A stretch of DNA of 64,000 nt from Auricularia sp. M13. Lineage: Eukaryota > Basidiomycota > Agaricomycetes > Auriculariales > Auriculariaceae. Both the position numbers and the translations under genes were made by a program. The stretch spans positions 2,046,001 through 2,110,000 of the forward strand of contig CM073201.1 in NCBI GenBank assembly GCA_037042915.1. The letters are read 5' to 3'. The first letter of the stretch is position 1. Each line of letters begins with the position of its first letter. The notes under the pieces were generated by a model that had not been told where the DNA came from, did no database searches, and worked only from the letters and a program-made list of their open reading frames with translations. Shown piece after piece: positions 24,501 to 36,634 of the stretch.

Positions 24501-25514
24501 GGTAGACGGAATTCACGCCGGTATCGGGCGTCTCTCGCAGGAACTGGGGATTCCGCCCCTTGTGCCTATGCAACCACTACCACCGCATCCTCCGCAAGAG
24601 GGAGAACCGCCCGTGCAGACGCTCGGTAACGTTGGCACTGGTCCTTCGCCAGACGCTCCAACAGCAGATGCATCTCCCCCTCCCGGCGGTATCCTCCAGG
24701 AGATGCGCCAATATTTGGCCGAGAACAAGGGGAAGCAGCAGCAGGCGCAGCTGGAGCTACAAACTGCCATGCAGGCCTCGGTTGCTGGCGCAGCGCAGGA
24801 TATCGATGCTCGAGCTCACGAACGTCAGAAAGCTGGTAAACTTTCAACGTGGCACTCAGAACTCCCTTATACATACTGAATCGCTTGCAGCTACTGAAGC
24901 CCTATTCGCATTCATGGAACAGCAAAGGCAGACGAATGAAGCGCTCTTGCGCGGCATCGCTGCAGGTGAGTGGCACAAATGCGGACCGAGTTGTCGCTCA
25001 AGTCTGCGGTCAGAATTGAGCAATGATATTCGTGGTGAACGTCTTCGATTTGTCGACGCGATGAAAGAGGCTACTACAGTCAATATTCAATGTGAGCAGT
25101 ATACTTACATGCAAAAATGGGCTGACTCCCCTTAAGTTCATGTCGAGGAATTCAAGAAACAATTGACGAAAGAGGTTTTGACGATGACGATCGAAGTAGA
25201 GAGGCTGCAACGCGAGAGACAGGTGCTGCAACTGCAAATATCCGAGTTATTTGCGTTCTTCTCGAAACAGAAGCAGGCTGTTGGGGTAAGAACTTGTTTT
25301 GAGAGTTCCAGTCCCAAACTCATGGCTTGCCGAAGATGCCGCAGGGTCAAGCAGCACCAGACGCTCGCCCACTTCCGCAGGAGCCTCCAGCAGTGCAGAC
25401 CATGGCTAATTTACCACCGCGACGCCGCAGGGCATGAAGCCTCATTTGTCTGCTCTCCATTTCATCGTAATGATTATTGTAGTACTACGCGCCTGGTTGT
25501 CCCGAACACTGTAA
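21590..25514 (+). CDS. PH-domain and coiled-coil protein, possible C-terminal membrane anchor
   Basis: The product starts MSMSMSTTNDALSLRS. A disordered N-terminus leads to a PH-like domain at about 22250-22640, with MNLRWCEANGHANVHDM, HVFVMEFENGEERFATS and TERVAWVNALW. Long alpha-helical, coiled-coil stretches follow (LTTSQIGGLREDLM-type, DVLEHRLD-type helices; QLEGQLNALLNRLSALDLQ and KEVLTMTIEVERLQRERQVL), separated by Ser/Pro linkers and several introns. Breaks at 22306-22308 (CCC run) and about 23200 look like missing bases. Read literally, the protein stops at 25437 after PPRRRRA. One extra C there would append a hydrophobic tail (FIVMIIVVLRAW) and stop at 25514, giving a tail-anchored protein. 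I cannot name the family, but a membrane or cell-cortex role is likely. Confidence 0.7.
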
Positions 25515-25636
25515 ATGTGAAGGCTGTTTTTAGACTCTAGAGCACAGGCCGGATCGACTGCGGCTGTGCAACTGGTGCCAGGGCCCGACGGCGTTTGGTT
25601 GCTTGTCAGCGTCTCCTCGCTTTGCTGCGGACCGCC

Positions 25637-28110
25637 ATGTCGTCCTACGTGCCAAAGACGCTCGTCCAGTGTCCTGCAGCGTCAGACCTGCTTCGTAGCG
25701 CGGTTCCTGGGGACACAAATTCGCTACATGTGGACGAGGCTTCCTACATCCAAGGTCGCCAGACCAAGGTCGTGAACGATGCTTGGAAGCAATGGCTAGG
25801 CGATGCATCCGGCATTGGCTACAAGCTTTCCGATTTCAACGAGACCTACCCTCGAGTTGGCATTGCGACATCCGGTGGAGGCTTCCGCGCAGCACAGTAT
25901 GGTGCAGGTGCGCTGTCGGCCCTCGACGCGCGCAACTCCACGTCCAAGGCCGTCGGCACGGGTGGTCTGCTGCAAGTTTCCTCGTATCTCGCTGGCCTGT
26001 CGGGTGTGCTATCATCCGCTGCGCTTGACCGTCGTTTCGCTCATCAAATTGCAGGCGGTTCGTGGCTTACGACTTCGCTCGTGTTCAACGAGTTCCCCAC
26101 TTTGCATGACCTCGTCTTGGGAAATGGCAAGGAACTACCAGGATGGCTGCTCGACCTAGACCTCGTCATTCCAGGCGGCGGAAACATCTTCAACCAGGAA
26201 AACCAGTGGTTGTATGGTGCCGTGCTGGACGAGGTATATAAGAAGGCAGACGCTGGCTTCGATACCAGTATTACGGATCCATGTGAGCGCTCCTAAGACA
26301 CGGTGAGGTTTCGGCGTTGTTGCTGACCTTGATGCAGGGTCACGCCTGCTTGCATATCATTTCCTCAACGGAACGACACGCGAGAATTTCTTCACCAACG
26401 AAACTGAGCATGGAGCTGGGATTCTCTGGTCGCATATCCCGCAAACGAAAGCCTTCACGAATTATCAATTGCCTATGCCTCTCGTCATAGCAGACTCGCG
26501 GCCAGCCACATCCGGATACAACGGTAGCACAGCGCCGCTGCAGTGGATCGTGTACGAATTCTCTCCGTTCGAGTTCGGAAGCTGGGATCAGGACGTTTCT
26601 GCTTTCACCGATATTGCAACGGTTGGCACATATCTTAATTCTGGAGAACCCAAGAATGCGACCGCCTGTGTCAATGGGTTTGATCAGGCTGCATTCATCA
26701 TGGGAACAAGTAGCAGTCTATTCAACGTGAGAACCCCTCCTCTTCGCAGACCCATTTCAACTGAAGTAATCTGCAGTCAATTCTGTACGCTGGCAAGACG
26801 AAGCTGAAAGGTTTCGACGTAGGACAGGAGCGCGGAATGATTGAGATTCTGCGCCGGATGGACAACAGGGTGAAGACGAGGGCCGATGATGTAGCGGTCT
26901 GGCCGAACCCGTTCCTTGGGCATAAAGTCCGCGAATTTGTCGATGGCGCGCGCCTGGCACTCGAGCTCATTGACGGTGGAAGCAACCAAGAGAACATCCC
27001 CATCGGGCCACTGTTAGTTGCGGCGAGGAGCATAGACACAATCGTCGCCCTTGACGGAACAGACGAGGATGACGATAGCTGGCCAACGTTGGTAGTTTGT
27101 CCAACCGTCTGTTCTTGCACTGAACTTCCGCGCAGGGGTAGGGCCATTTACGCGACTCGTAATCGCACACGCAATTTCCTTAAAACAACGCATCAGCAAA
27201 TGCCACCACTGCCCGACAAGTTCCCTGATTTTGCAAGGCTTGGACTCAACCGTCGCCCCACGTACGTGCACATTTTTTTGCCGCCTCTTATTTACTCAGC
27301 TGCCTATAGCTTCTTTGGGTGTGATCCCAAGAACCCAACTCCGGAATGGCCTCTGCTGATATACTTGCCAAACTCCCCGCCTGTCGACGGCGACGATCCC
27401 ATTACGAAGTAAGTCCAATCCTCATCTGGTGAATCTGAATTCCTAACAATTCCTTCTCTAGCACCAAGTAAGCATTATGTTGGAACTGCGTAGCGTCCGG
27501 CTGACCTCGCCCCAAGCACGTTTACGTTACACTACACTCCCAAGCACACGCAGCTCTTCCTTGATGCCGCGCAGAACAACACCTTCGCCGGCTTTGTACC
27601 CGGAAAGAAAGGCGCAGACCCGAACTTCCCGAAGTGCCTGCAATGCGCTGCCATCGACCGCGCGCGGTACAAGGTCAACGGCACACAGCCCATTGCGCGC
27701 TCCGACTTCTGCACAAAGTGCTTCAAACAGTACTGCTTCGATCCTAGCAATCCTCCACCGGCGAATCAGATCGTTGGCCGCAAGCTCAGGTTCAGGAGCC
27801 CGGACAAGGGTATCAAAGCGTTTGCGGAAGAGCACAAGGTTCCTCTTGCGGCGGGAATTGCGGGCGGTGTCGTTATCATTGCCATCATCGCAGCGGCCGT
27901 ATTGTGAGTTCAGCTGGGTGTGTGCAACGTATCGTGGGAGGCTAATATCGCCTCAGCTTTTACAGGAAATGGTCGTACAAGCGCTCCACCGCTGCTTACA
28001 GGCAAGTCCATGATCAAGACGCAAATGCCCCGTGGCAGACGCGCGGCACCTCCTTCGAGATGCCGCGCTTTGACGCGCCTGGCAACCAGCCGCAGTACAG
28101 AGACCATTAG
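25637..28110 (+). CDS. Lysophospholipase / phospholipase B with C-terminal transmembrane segment
   Basis: Fungal phospholipase B removes acyl chains from (lyso)phospholipids at the cell surface. The nucleophile motif is GIATSGGGFRAAQYGAGAL, with a downstream Ser/Asp dyad partner in ELIDGGSNQENIPIGPLL. Other family blocks are GGSWLTTSLVFNEFPTLHDL, FSPFEFGSWDQDV, RPTFFGCDP and a Cys-rich end (CLQCAAIDRAR, DFCTKCFKQYC). After this, residues VPLAAGIAGGVVIIAIIAAA form one membrane helix. A basic cytoplasmic tail (FYRKWSYKRSTAAYRQ) follows and ends at the TAG at 28108. The true start is uncertain: the first in-frame ATG gives MSSYVPKTLVQC without a signal peptide. Hydrophobic sequence just upstream has no ATG, so a first exon may be missing or the frame broken. 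Confidence 0.88.
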
Positions 28111-28354
28111 AGCCCAAGATCCTCATGCCGAATCGCCTTTCTGTTGTTTATGGCTCCTGACATGATGTCGGATTGGACATTCTTGAATGTGTGCTTTCAC
28201 GGACTATCTCATCGCATCCGCTCTACATAATGCTACTTAACATGCTTCTTCAATGTTCTTCCCGGAAAGAGTCGCTGACAGGAATCTGTGTCGCAGTCTA
28301 TCTGGATTACCGAGAAGCTGAGGTACAAACCGAAGAACCGGCCGATGCTACGGA

Positions 28355-29544
28355 TTAGAAGAGGGCTCGCAGGACGAGCATCAAGAAGAAGACCGCTGAG
28401 ACTAGTGGCATTTCGAGGTGTGCGGCAGTGCCGGTAGGAGAAGATGGTTCAGATGTGGGCGTAGGTTGAGAATTCGACTCTGTTTGTGCGTCAGATGGTG
28501 AGGTTGCGGGTGCAGTGAAGTAGTGCTCGGGTGTGAGAAACACAGCTCTGTCGATATCTAGCGAAGGTATCAGTATACGTCTTGAGTCGAAGGTGGTGTG
28601 AGTCTGACCAATGAACGTCTTGTTGGGGCCAGCAATGTTGGTTATTTTCATGACATGCTCGCCCTTCTCGAGGTAAGATGCATAGTACATCATATTAGGG
28701 CGCGTCAACTCGCAGAGCCCTTGCGTCTGGTAGTCAAGGCCGCATCCAGTGGCCGACATAAAAGTCTCAGCAGGACGGTCATCTAGCTGCACAGAATAGA
28801 GGCCGTGGTTCGCGTTGGTATCTCCGAAAAGAAGGACAGTGGATCCTATAGCGTGAAGAAGTCAGTCAGAACAACTGCACCTCTGAGGTCAAGAAAATCG
28901 CACCCTCAAAGGTGAATGTAGCTGTTGCGCCGTCTTCGTTCGTATACGTTGAATAACCCCCAGAGAACTGGAAGTCACTGTTGCGGCCCCACTTCCCCGT
29001 GTACGACCACATCGACGTGACGTCCTCGTCCATGACCGAGGTCTGCACGTCCGTCCCCGGCTCGGCGACGTCGACAATAACTTCCAGGTGGTCAAGCAAC
29101 ATGGATGCGTTGCCGTTCGTGACTGTGAGCGTGTGCACAGGGCCTGCAGTCAAGTTTGCTGACTGCCACAGCTGACGAGAATTCGTTGTCGTCGACGCCC
29201 ATGCCGACGAGGAAGCCTCTTTGCCGTCCAGGTTGACCTTGAAGGTGCCAAACTCAGGTCCAGAAGAACCATAGATAGCGACGTTGGTTCCTTGAGACAA
29301 CTTTTGCTTAAATACCACGCAAATTCGCGAGTTCGTGAGCGCAACACACCAGTGAAATTGACGCTGTAGAACTGTCCAGGAACCTTCGTGCGGTGATAGC
29401 TTCCTTCGGAATAGCCTGCCGATTTGCAGCGTCGACTTCAGCGCTTTTACTGGGGTCTGGCGTGGTGAAAGCCGTTCGGTCGGAATATTGAATGATCGAG
29501 TCCCAGTCGTTTATGGGCAGGTTCATTGGCGAGTCACGGGCCAT
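28355..29544 (-). CDS. Secreted or surface beta-sandwich-type protein, unknown function
   Basis: Exons on the minus strand read SPMNLPINDWDSIIQYSD, FYSVNFTGTNVAIYGSSG, FGTFKVNLDGKEASSSAWA, LTVTNGNASMLLDHLEVIVD and TVLLFGDTNANHGLYSVQLD. The paired pattern of a jelly-roll half followed by 'like the first' (FGDTNANHGLYSVQLDDRPA) resembles a basidiomycete extracellular family with two tandem beta domains. Many N-glycosylation sequons are visible. A Thr/Ser/Pro-rich linker is followed by a hydrophobic end (MPLVSAVFFLMLVLRALF). This fits a GPI-anchor signal or a single membrane helix. The sequence upstream of the ATG at 29544 stays open but has no better start, so the signal peptide is unresolved. 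Function unknown. Confidence 0.62.
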
Positions 29545-30025
29545 GATCACGAGCTCAACTGAAGGGACAGAAGGAGTGCAGTGGACAAGGTAGAGAGGCG
29601 TCAGAGGATGAGGAGAGGTAATTAAAGGGGTTGTTGGAGTTGAACTTGGCGTGAACCGCGAGGTGCGGTGGCCCGGCGTCTTTTACCTAATTGGAGTGGG
29701 CCGAGGATCATGATGGATCATGGATCGCAGATATCCCCGGGTGCAGTGTATTCGGCGAAGACACGGGCGTAGAGTCGCAGCAAAACAGAGTTCTTGGTAT
29801 TGCATAAGAATACGCTGCCATGTGTTGAGTGGGACGATAATAGCCAAATAAAGAGTGTCGGTAACGAGTGCGGGCGATGGGTGCAATGGTCGCAGAGGTC
29901 AGGAGAACTGAAAATTGCGTGATGCGTGAGGAGAGAAATGTGCTACACAACCCTCTCTAGTACTATCCGATGAACAGACGATGATATTACGAGTGCGCGC
30001 CAAAAAAAGCAAGAGAGAAAATCCA
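29545..30025. other. Intergenic region between the surface protein gene and RAX2
   Basis: This holds the upstream region of the surface protein gene and the 3' flank of RAX2, both on the minus strand. I see no conserved coding or RNA signal. Short reading frames here are not supported. Confidence 0.5.
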
Positions 30026-33000
30026 CTAGAAAATGTACGCCGCTGGTACGACACCTTCCTGGCCTGTGTTTGCGTCCCGCACGTACCACCAGCTGTTGGG
30101 AATGTGAGTATTATGCACGGAGATCGACGGAGGACGTACGCAGGATCCCGGTCATCCAGGACAATAAGTTGAGTACCCGCCGAAACGGGCAACTCTCCGG
30201 CACCAGTGCCCTCGAAACTGTATCGAGCGTGCGCTGGCCGGTTTGCGTCTTCAGGGAAGCCAGCCACCGCAGGCGTCTCTGCCCGCCGGTAGCCGTCGTC
30301 ATCCTGGTATTCATCTTCGGAGCTGCCTGCGTGGTGCGCAGCCATTGCGCCCTGCCGCTGCACCAGCGGCAGCCTTCTCCCCTCCACTGAAAGGATCCTC
30401 ATCACCGCCAAGGATAGTCTTGCGTGTTGCTTCATTAATATGCGCAAGCAGCGACGAAGGACGATGCAGACTACTGCTATCGTCATCGTCGATGGGGTAG
30501 CCAGGTTGCTGTTGTCATCACGGCGCGCAAACAGCGTCCATAATATCCCCAGGAGAGCAAGAAGGAAGACGATGCCAGCAGCGATGGCGATGGAAATGAG
30601 GATGACAATGCCGGTGGCGAGGAATTCTATCATTGAGGTCAGTCATTGTGTTCGCAATGACGCAACAATTCACGCACTACGCTGGTTGAAGCTGAAGTTC
30701 TTGAACGAATGGAACAGGGAGGAGACAAATCCTGGGCCGCCATCCTGAGAGGACGTCGCAATGTAGGGATAGAAGGTCGAGCCATCGTAGAGCACAGTCG
30801 AGCATTGCCGAAGGAAGACGACGACATAGCACCTGATATCCAAAGCATACGGTCCTGCTGAATGACTTCGTTCTGAGGATGCTTGTCCGTCAACGGCACC
30901 ATGGCCATCTGCGCTACCATCGAGTCTGCTGAGAATGTTGAACTCAAAGTCTTCCAGGACGCTCCATCGTAATGGATGAAGAAAGTAGACGCTCCATCCG
31001 TCGAGCGGCCTGCGGCGAAAACGCTGCTAGCGTTGCCGTTGTTGACTTCCAGCGCAGTGACCGGTCCCGGAATACCTTGACCTCCACCAACGGCGGTCCA
31101 CGTAGCATTCGGCACGCTGAAGGCAGCAACGTTTGACGCGGTGTTGTCAGCAAGGAGAATCGAGCCACCGGCCAGCAGAGTGTCCAACTTCGGCTATGGA
31201 GATAATGATGAGTTCATGCAAGGCAAGAATTCGCGGAACACGTACCCCTGCATAAGTAATCGACGACACCTCGCCTTTGATGCCATTCCCAAGCATGCGC
31301 CACTGCTTCTCTTGCGTGTTCCACAAGCAAATGCCCTGGCACGGCAGAGAGCCCGCTGATGCGAACGAACCCGCAATGACTACCTCGTTCTTGTTCGTCG
31401 GAACGGAGGTAACGGAGCGGACGACGACGGTGGACCCAGAAGACGCTGCAGAGACGGATAAGCACAAGAGACTATGTAAAGCTCCAGGACTTACGCTGCA
31501 AAGCCTGGATAGCAGTTTGCCACTCCTGAGCAGCAAGATCATATATGGCGAACCCGTTGGCATGAGTACCCTCGAGAGTAAACTCTCCACCGACGAAGAG
31601 CAAATTGCCAGACACAAGCAGCGAGAGCACGGTTCCCGTTACAGACGGTCCCTGAAGCGGCCTCAAGGTGCCCTTGTCCGCGTCGTAGATCGCAATGCCC
31701 TCTGAGGTGCCAGTCGAAGTGGGGAATGAGAAGTTGCCGCCAAAGATGGCAACCTCGACTGAGCTTGACACGTTCGTCCAGAATGCACCGGCAAGGACGG
31801 CAGGGGCCGGCGCAGGCGGGAGGGCGGGCAGAGGCGCCGGGGTCGGGGACCCTGGCGCGCAAAGATCGTCGGCAGGATGGCGGTGGAGAACCACGAGCGA
31901 CGGGAGGGCGGGTTGGACGCAGCTGCCGGTTCGACGTCGTCGAGTGCAACGCCGAGAGGCTTGACAACGGGCAGGCCGTTCTTGCCAGTTGAGAGCATGA
32001 CGAAGCCATCCGCTCCAAATTGCGACGAGCGCGTGGCCTTGCCCGCAATGAACTTGGCCTCATCCGCCACGAGGCTCATGTCACCAACAAGGAAGGCGCC
32101 CGAAGGTATCCAAGCGCCCTTGGTCGTATCCCAGACGGATAGTCCGCTTGCTCCGGTGACGAAGAGCTTGTCGTCAGAGACGAGTAACGAGCTGACTGCC
32201 CCTTCCACGCCTGTGCCAAGTGCGTACCACAAGTTGGCCTTCACATCGTAGGCGACAACGTTGTTGAATTTTCCCTTCCCGATCGAAGATGTTGTGTCGG
32301 AGAAAGCACCGCCGACGAAGAGTTTGTCGCCCGAGATTGCGAGAGCGGCGACAACGCCATTGAGACCACCATTAGGAAGGCTCGAAAGCTTATCACCATC
32401 GACAGCAACAACATTGGCACTGGAGCCCGAGAGCGTAAAGCGGCCACCGAGAAAACTTTGCCAGAGTCATGGATAGCAGCCGAGTTCACAGAAGAGCTGG
32501 CGGCGTTGCTGCCAAGAGCGGTAGTTAAGTCAAAGCCCGCAGAGTCCAAGTCAGTGATCGTGTTGTTGGGAAGGAGACCCTTGTCGTCGGGTTTGTCAGA
32601 AGACGACTGCTTCCACTCGAAGATGCCGAAGCTTTGCTGCGACTTGCCCGGTACACTGACCGTGCCATTGCCGCCAGTACCGCCGTTGATATCCGACTTG
32701 AGCACAAACTGCACCCGGTCCGCGACAAGGTGATACTGACCACCCTGGCCGCTGCCAGTAGGAGAGTCTGCCAGAGTCATCTCGACTTTGACAGTGAAGT
32801 CGGGCTCGGATGGGACGACGGGTCCGCTATAGACCAGTTGGCGCGCATCCTCCTCAACCTGCTGGGAGACGGTCTCCACATGATCGGGGAGGCCGCCGCC
32901 GGGCGAGACGGTAACCTTGACAGACGTGCGGCTGCCGCAATCCTGCATCTGCGTGCATCCAGGGACGAGGAGGAAGATGTCGTAGTTGCCCGCGGCCGAG

Positions 33001-34533
33001 ACGTAGACGGACCACGTGACCTCCGGCGCGTCTGCGGATGGTGTACCGACGCGCACATACCGCGTCTCCACCTCTTGGACCGTTCCCGCAATATCGGTGG
33101 GCACTTCGGTGGGTGTCCAGGACCCAGTAACCTTGACAGACGACGCGCCAGGCGCAAAACAGGACTTGCCATTCTCCTCAGGGACCGCGGAAGCAAAAGC
33201 GCCTGCGAAGGTTGGCCGCGTTAGCGACACGAGGCGAGCGCAGGGTCAATCAACACACCATCAGAGAGGAGCTGCAGGAGATGCAAACCAGGCCCGGCGC
33301 CGCTGAAGGCACGGAGAGTAACCTGGATGCCCGTGTTGTTGCGCGGACCATCCGCAAACAAAAAGTCCTGATAAGGGACGTTCTTGTCGGAGACGAGCGG
33401 GCACACATCTGCGCATGTGTGTTCCTCGCCTGTGGAAGGGTCGATGTACCGCAACGACAGGCGCGTGTTGTCTGGGAGCGAGGTGGCGCTGTTGCACACA
33501 AAAAAAATGTTCAGCAAGATTGCCAGACAGAAGGCAACGGACAGGCCGATCCTTACCAGAAAGTCTTAGTGCCGCGACCGTCGACAAATGTCTGGCCCAA
33601 TCGAAGACCAGCAGAGGAAAGATACTTGTAGTTGCGCACGTTGATTTGGGCGCCTTGGCCGTCTCCCGCGAGCCAGGTATTTCCGCGGCCATCGGGACCG
33701 CTGGGGCAGAGAATCTTCTTGGGGAGGTTGAAATCGGGGTCGTCGGCGTGCGGCTCGGCGTCGACTTCGGCGTTGTCGAGAGGGATGGGGACGAGGGAGG
33801 TCGAGAAGGTGGTTGCGCCGGACGAGACGGGCACGGCGGGGTTGCTGACGCCAGTGACCTGAGTGCCGTTGCCCTGGAACGAAGCGACGAAGGAGCCGGT
33901 GAAGAGCAGACTGGACGAGGATGGGTTGGGCGTGATCGACAGCACCGACGCGCCGCCCCCTGTGAGGCCGCCAAACGGCGGCGCAGACCACGCCTTGCTC
34001 TTGGGCGACCATATTGCGACGCCGCCCGCAAAGCCGTCCGCGCCAGTCGTCGGCGCCTTGAAGCTGCCGCCAACCCAGACTTGGTTGGCCTTGTCGTCGC
34101 AATATAACGCATCAACAGGGCCGTCGAGCCCGGCGCCGGCGCCGCCCAGCGCGTTGAAGACGCCAGACGATATCGAGTACGAGGCGATGTTCTTCGCGGC
34201 CGTGCCCTGGAAGCTGTCGAAGGTGCCTGCAAAGTAGAAGGTGTCGTCCAACTGGCAGCCGGCGACGATGGCGCCGTCCGCGTTGGTCGAGCCGAGGCGC
34301 GTGAGGCCGCCGTCGGCGCCGCGGGAGAAGAGGGTGGAGGTGGAGGGGTCGAGGGGCACGCCGGCGAACGGAGACGAGGACTGGTCGAGCAGGTCGAGGC
34401 CGGCGAACGCGCCCGTCAGGCCGACCTTGCCCATGCGGTCAAAGTCGACGCTGGGCAGCGCAGCGAGCACGCTGCTCGGGCCTGCAACAGCCAGGGACGC
34501 GAGCAGCGCATAGGGAGGGTGTCGTGAACGCAT
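30026..34533 (-). CDS. RAX2: RAX2-type cell-polarity marker, kelch-like extracellular repeats, one TM, C-terminal SH3 domain
   Basis: Rax2 is a type I plasma-membrane protein that marks sites of polarised growth. The start MRSRHPPYALLASLAVAGPS is a signal peptide, followed by LPSVDFDRMGKVGLTGAFAG, the typical mature N-terminus. Repeated beta-propeller-like blocks follow (FYFAGTFDSFQGTAAKNIAS, VWVGGSFKAPTTGADGF, KLFVTGASGLSVWD, LLFVGGEFT). A membrane helix lies near 30630-30530 (FLATGIVILISIAIAAGIVF). The cytoplasmic tail contains HINEATRKTILGGDEDPFSG and then an SH3 domain: ARYSFEGTGAGELPVSAGTQ, VLDDRDPAWWYVRD, GVVPAAYIF, ending at the TAG at 30026-30028. A clean 5' GT-AG intron splits the SH3 between DPA and WWY. 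Internal frames around 30400, 31800 and 33200 need introns or base corrections. Confidence 0.88.
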
Positions 34534-34933
34534 CAAAGCAGACCTACAGGTTCAACCATGCACGCGGAGTCCCAATTAGGGGACTTCTTTTTTCGGTAGC
34601 TCCATTCGTCCTCGCGCGACCCGTGCTGCACGCTGTGCGCGTGCGTTATGCTCGTTCTTTCAGCGCTGCCGGCTCTGTTTACAGGCTTGCACGGACTTTG
34701 GAACCGCAGCGCGGGCGACCATTGTGCTCTGCTTTTGCATGCCGATCCTCTTGGCAACAGCCCATCGTCGTCGATACCAACTGATGACGCGCTCTTCTCA
34801 GCCTTTGGCATCGCAAAGCACCTCTCCGGCCACAAAGACGCGTAAGACGCGAGGGATACAGCGCAATTTATATGTGTATAATGTAGTCGACTGAGTGTAG
34901 TACAATGAACGGCATCAGCAATCTAATTAAGCG
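34534..34933. promoter_or_regulatory. RAX2 upstream region / 3' flank of DUF676 lipase gene
   Basis: The 400 bp hold the RAX2 promoter and leader. A plus-strand reading frame at 34648-34845 has no recognisable features and I do not support it. Confidence 0.45.
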
Positions 34934-36634
34934 TTAGAACTCGAACCTATCTGCCCAATGTCTAAGAACGCCCTTGCCCTCCTCGTGCGCTGGAAACTGG
35001 GCCGGGTCCCTGCACACAATGACGGCGTGTGCGTTCATATAGTGCGGTATGAACGCGATGTGCTTCTTCATTTGCGGTATCGAGTTGAGGTTGGCCACCA
35101 TCTGCAGCTGGCGCGGCGTGAAGACTGGTGCACCCTTCTGCGGTGTCGCACTAGCACTTTTGTCGCCGCCGTGGTACTTGTCCACAGGACTCGGCGACCG
35201 CGTACCGCTCTGCGAAGCAAACACGTCCTCCTGCCCGCCCAGTTCGCGCGGCCCCGTGGGATCCTCGACCATATCGGCGATCGTGTCGCCGACCTCCTGA
35301 TTTATCTCGCGCCATAGCCGCCCCAGACGCGTCTCAGCAGGCGCGTCGCTCTCGAGAAGCTTGATGCGCCGTCTCGACGCATGTGAGGCGATAGCAAACC
35401 TAATGAGGACCAGCCCAATGACAGCGGGCACCAACAGCGGAAGCGCTGCGTAGATGAACAGGTTGAGCGGCATTCCCTTGTTCAGAAAAGGAGGCAAGGG
35501 AAACGCGATGCGCTTGTACAGCGGGAGGGGCGGTTTGGGTGCTGGAGGTTCCTCGGGCATATGGTGTGAAGCGAGGACGGGGTAGTACTTGGGGTCATAT
35601 TTCCTGCGAACATGAGTATTGGTGGAACCAGAGCGGCAATGGCGGACGTACACTTGCAAGCCATTGTCAGGATATCCGACGAAGGGATCGTGTGTCGTGA
35701 TATACGCAGTCACGAAAGGAACAGTACGATCTTTGACGCTGGGCGTTGTTTCAGTCGGGCATGGTGTGCTTTCCGAAGGATTACTCACCCGTTCGCATAT
35801 ATCCTCAAGTTGGGGAAAGACCGTAATGCTTTGTAGAAGATTTTGTCTATACCATCACGATTAACACGTTGAGCCAAGAGTTGCAAAGCACATGCCTTTG
35901 TCGGACATTGCGAGCAAAAGCGGGTGGCCATCCGGCGACCACTTGTCCTTTGCAAAGAACTGCTCTCCGGTCCGCGAAAGTAACCGGGAGCCCACAAACT
36001 CCAGTGTCTTGCTCCACCATGTGGCATAGTCTATCAGCCCGATGTGTGGCGTTGCAAACGTCGTAAAGTTGGCGGGCGCGACAGCTTTGAAGAAGTCCTG
36101 AGAATAGAGAATGCTATGCGGCTTTCATCAGAGCCGGAGCTGCCAGAACACTGTTCAAAACATACCCTATTGCATATCGTGCTACCAAGCCGCCTAGGCT
36201 GTATCCAAAGACGGAGAATCGAGTGAGACGCTTAAGACCGTCTTTCTCGAGTTCGCTCTTGCGGTCCATGACCTGCCCGTGCACCCAGTCAACACAAGCG
36301 ATCATATGCAAGGATAGTGGGCACACCTCTTTGACGACACGCTCAGCACACCAGTCTATGCCATCGTATGTGTGCAACTGCAGGTCGGCAAGTTAGACGC
36401 GCAATCGGCGAACAGGACTCCCACGGGCGCACCTCTCTGTTCGTCTCCGCCAACAGGACCTCGAAGTCCATATTCGCGTCGGGATGCTGCGCTGCGAATG
36501 TCTCCTGGATTACTTGGCCGCGGTGCTGACGTGCGATGGCTGCCCCCACATGCCTGGACGAGGCATCAGCTGCGCTTCGCCTGCGTGCGGCGTGGCGCAC
36601 CATGGATGACAACTAGTAGGTGGACGTCCCTCAT
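34934..36634 (-). CDS. DUF676 serine lipase (Lpl1/Rog1-like)
   Basis: Yeast relatives are lipid-droplet phospholipase Lpl1 and the lipase Rog1. The start at 36634 reads MRDVHLLVVIHG, then, after a short intron, GMWGQPSHVSTAAK, then VIQETFAAQHPDANMDFEVL, HTYDGIDWCAERVVKEV and the nucleophile elbow LTRFSVFGYSLGGLVARYAI. Later blocks fit the family: YATWWSKTLEFVGSRL-type text on the minus strand near 36000, KACALQLLAQRVNRDGID, FPNLRIYANG and VPFVTAYITTHDPF. A hydrophobic helix at about 35460-35390 (LNLFIYAALPLLVPAVIGLV) suggests membrane or lipid-droplet association. The C-terminus ends HWADRFEF. One G seems missing near 36513 between STAAK and VIQETF. Confidence 0.86.

Noticed and set aside
34648-34845. 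Small plus-strand reading frame upstream of RAX2
   Set aside because: It lies in the RAX2 promoter, has no conserved motif and no supporting exon structure.
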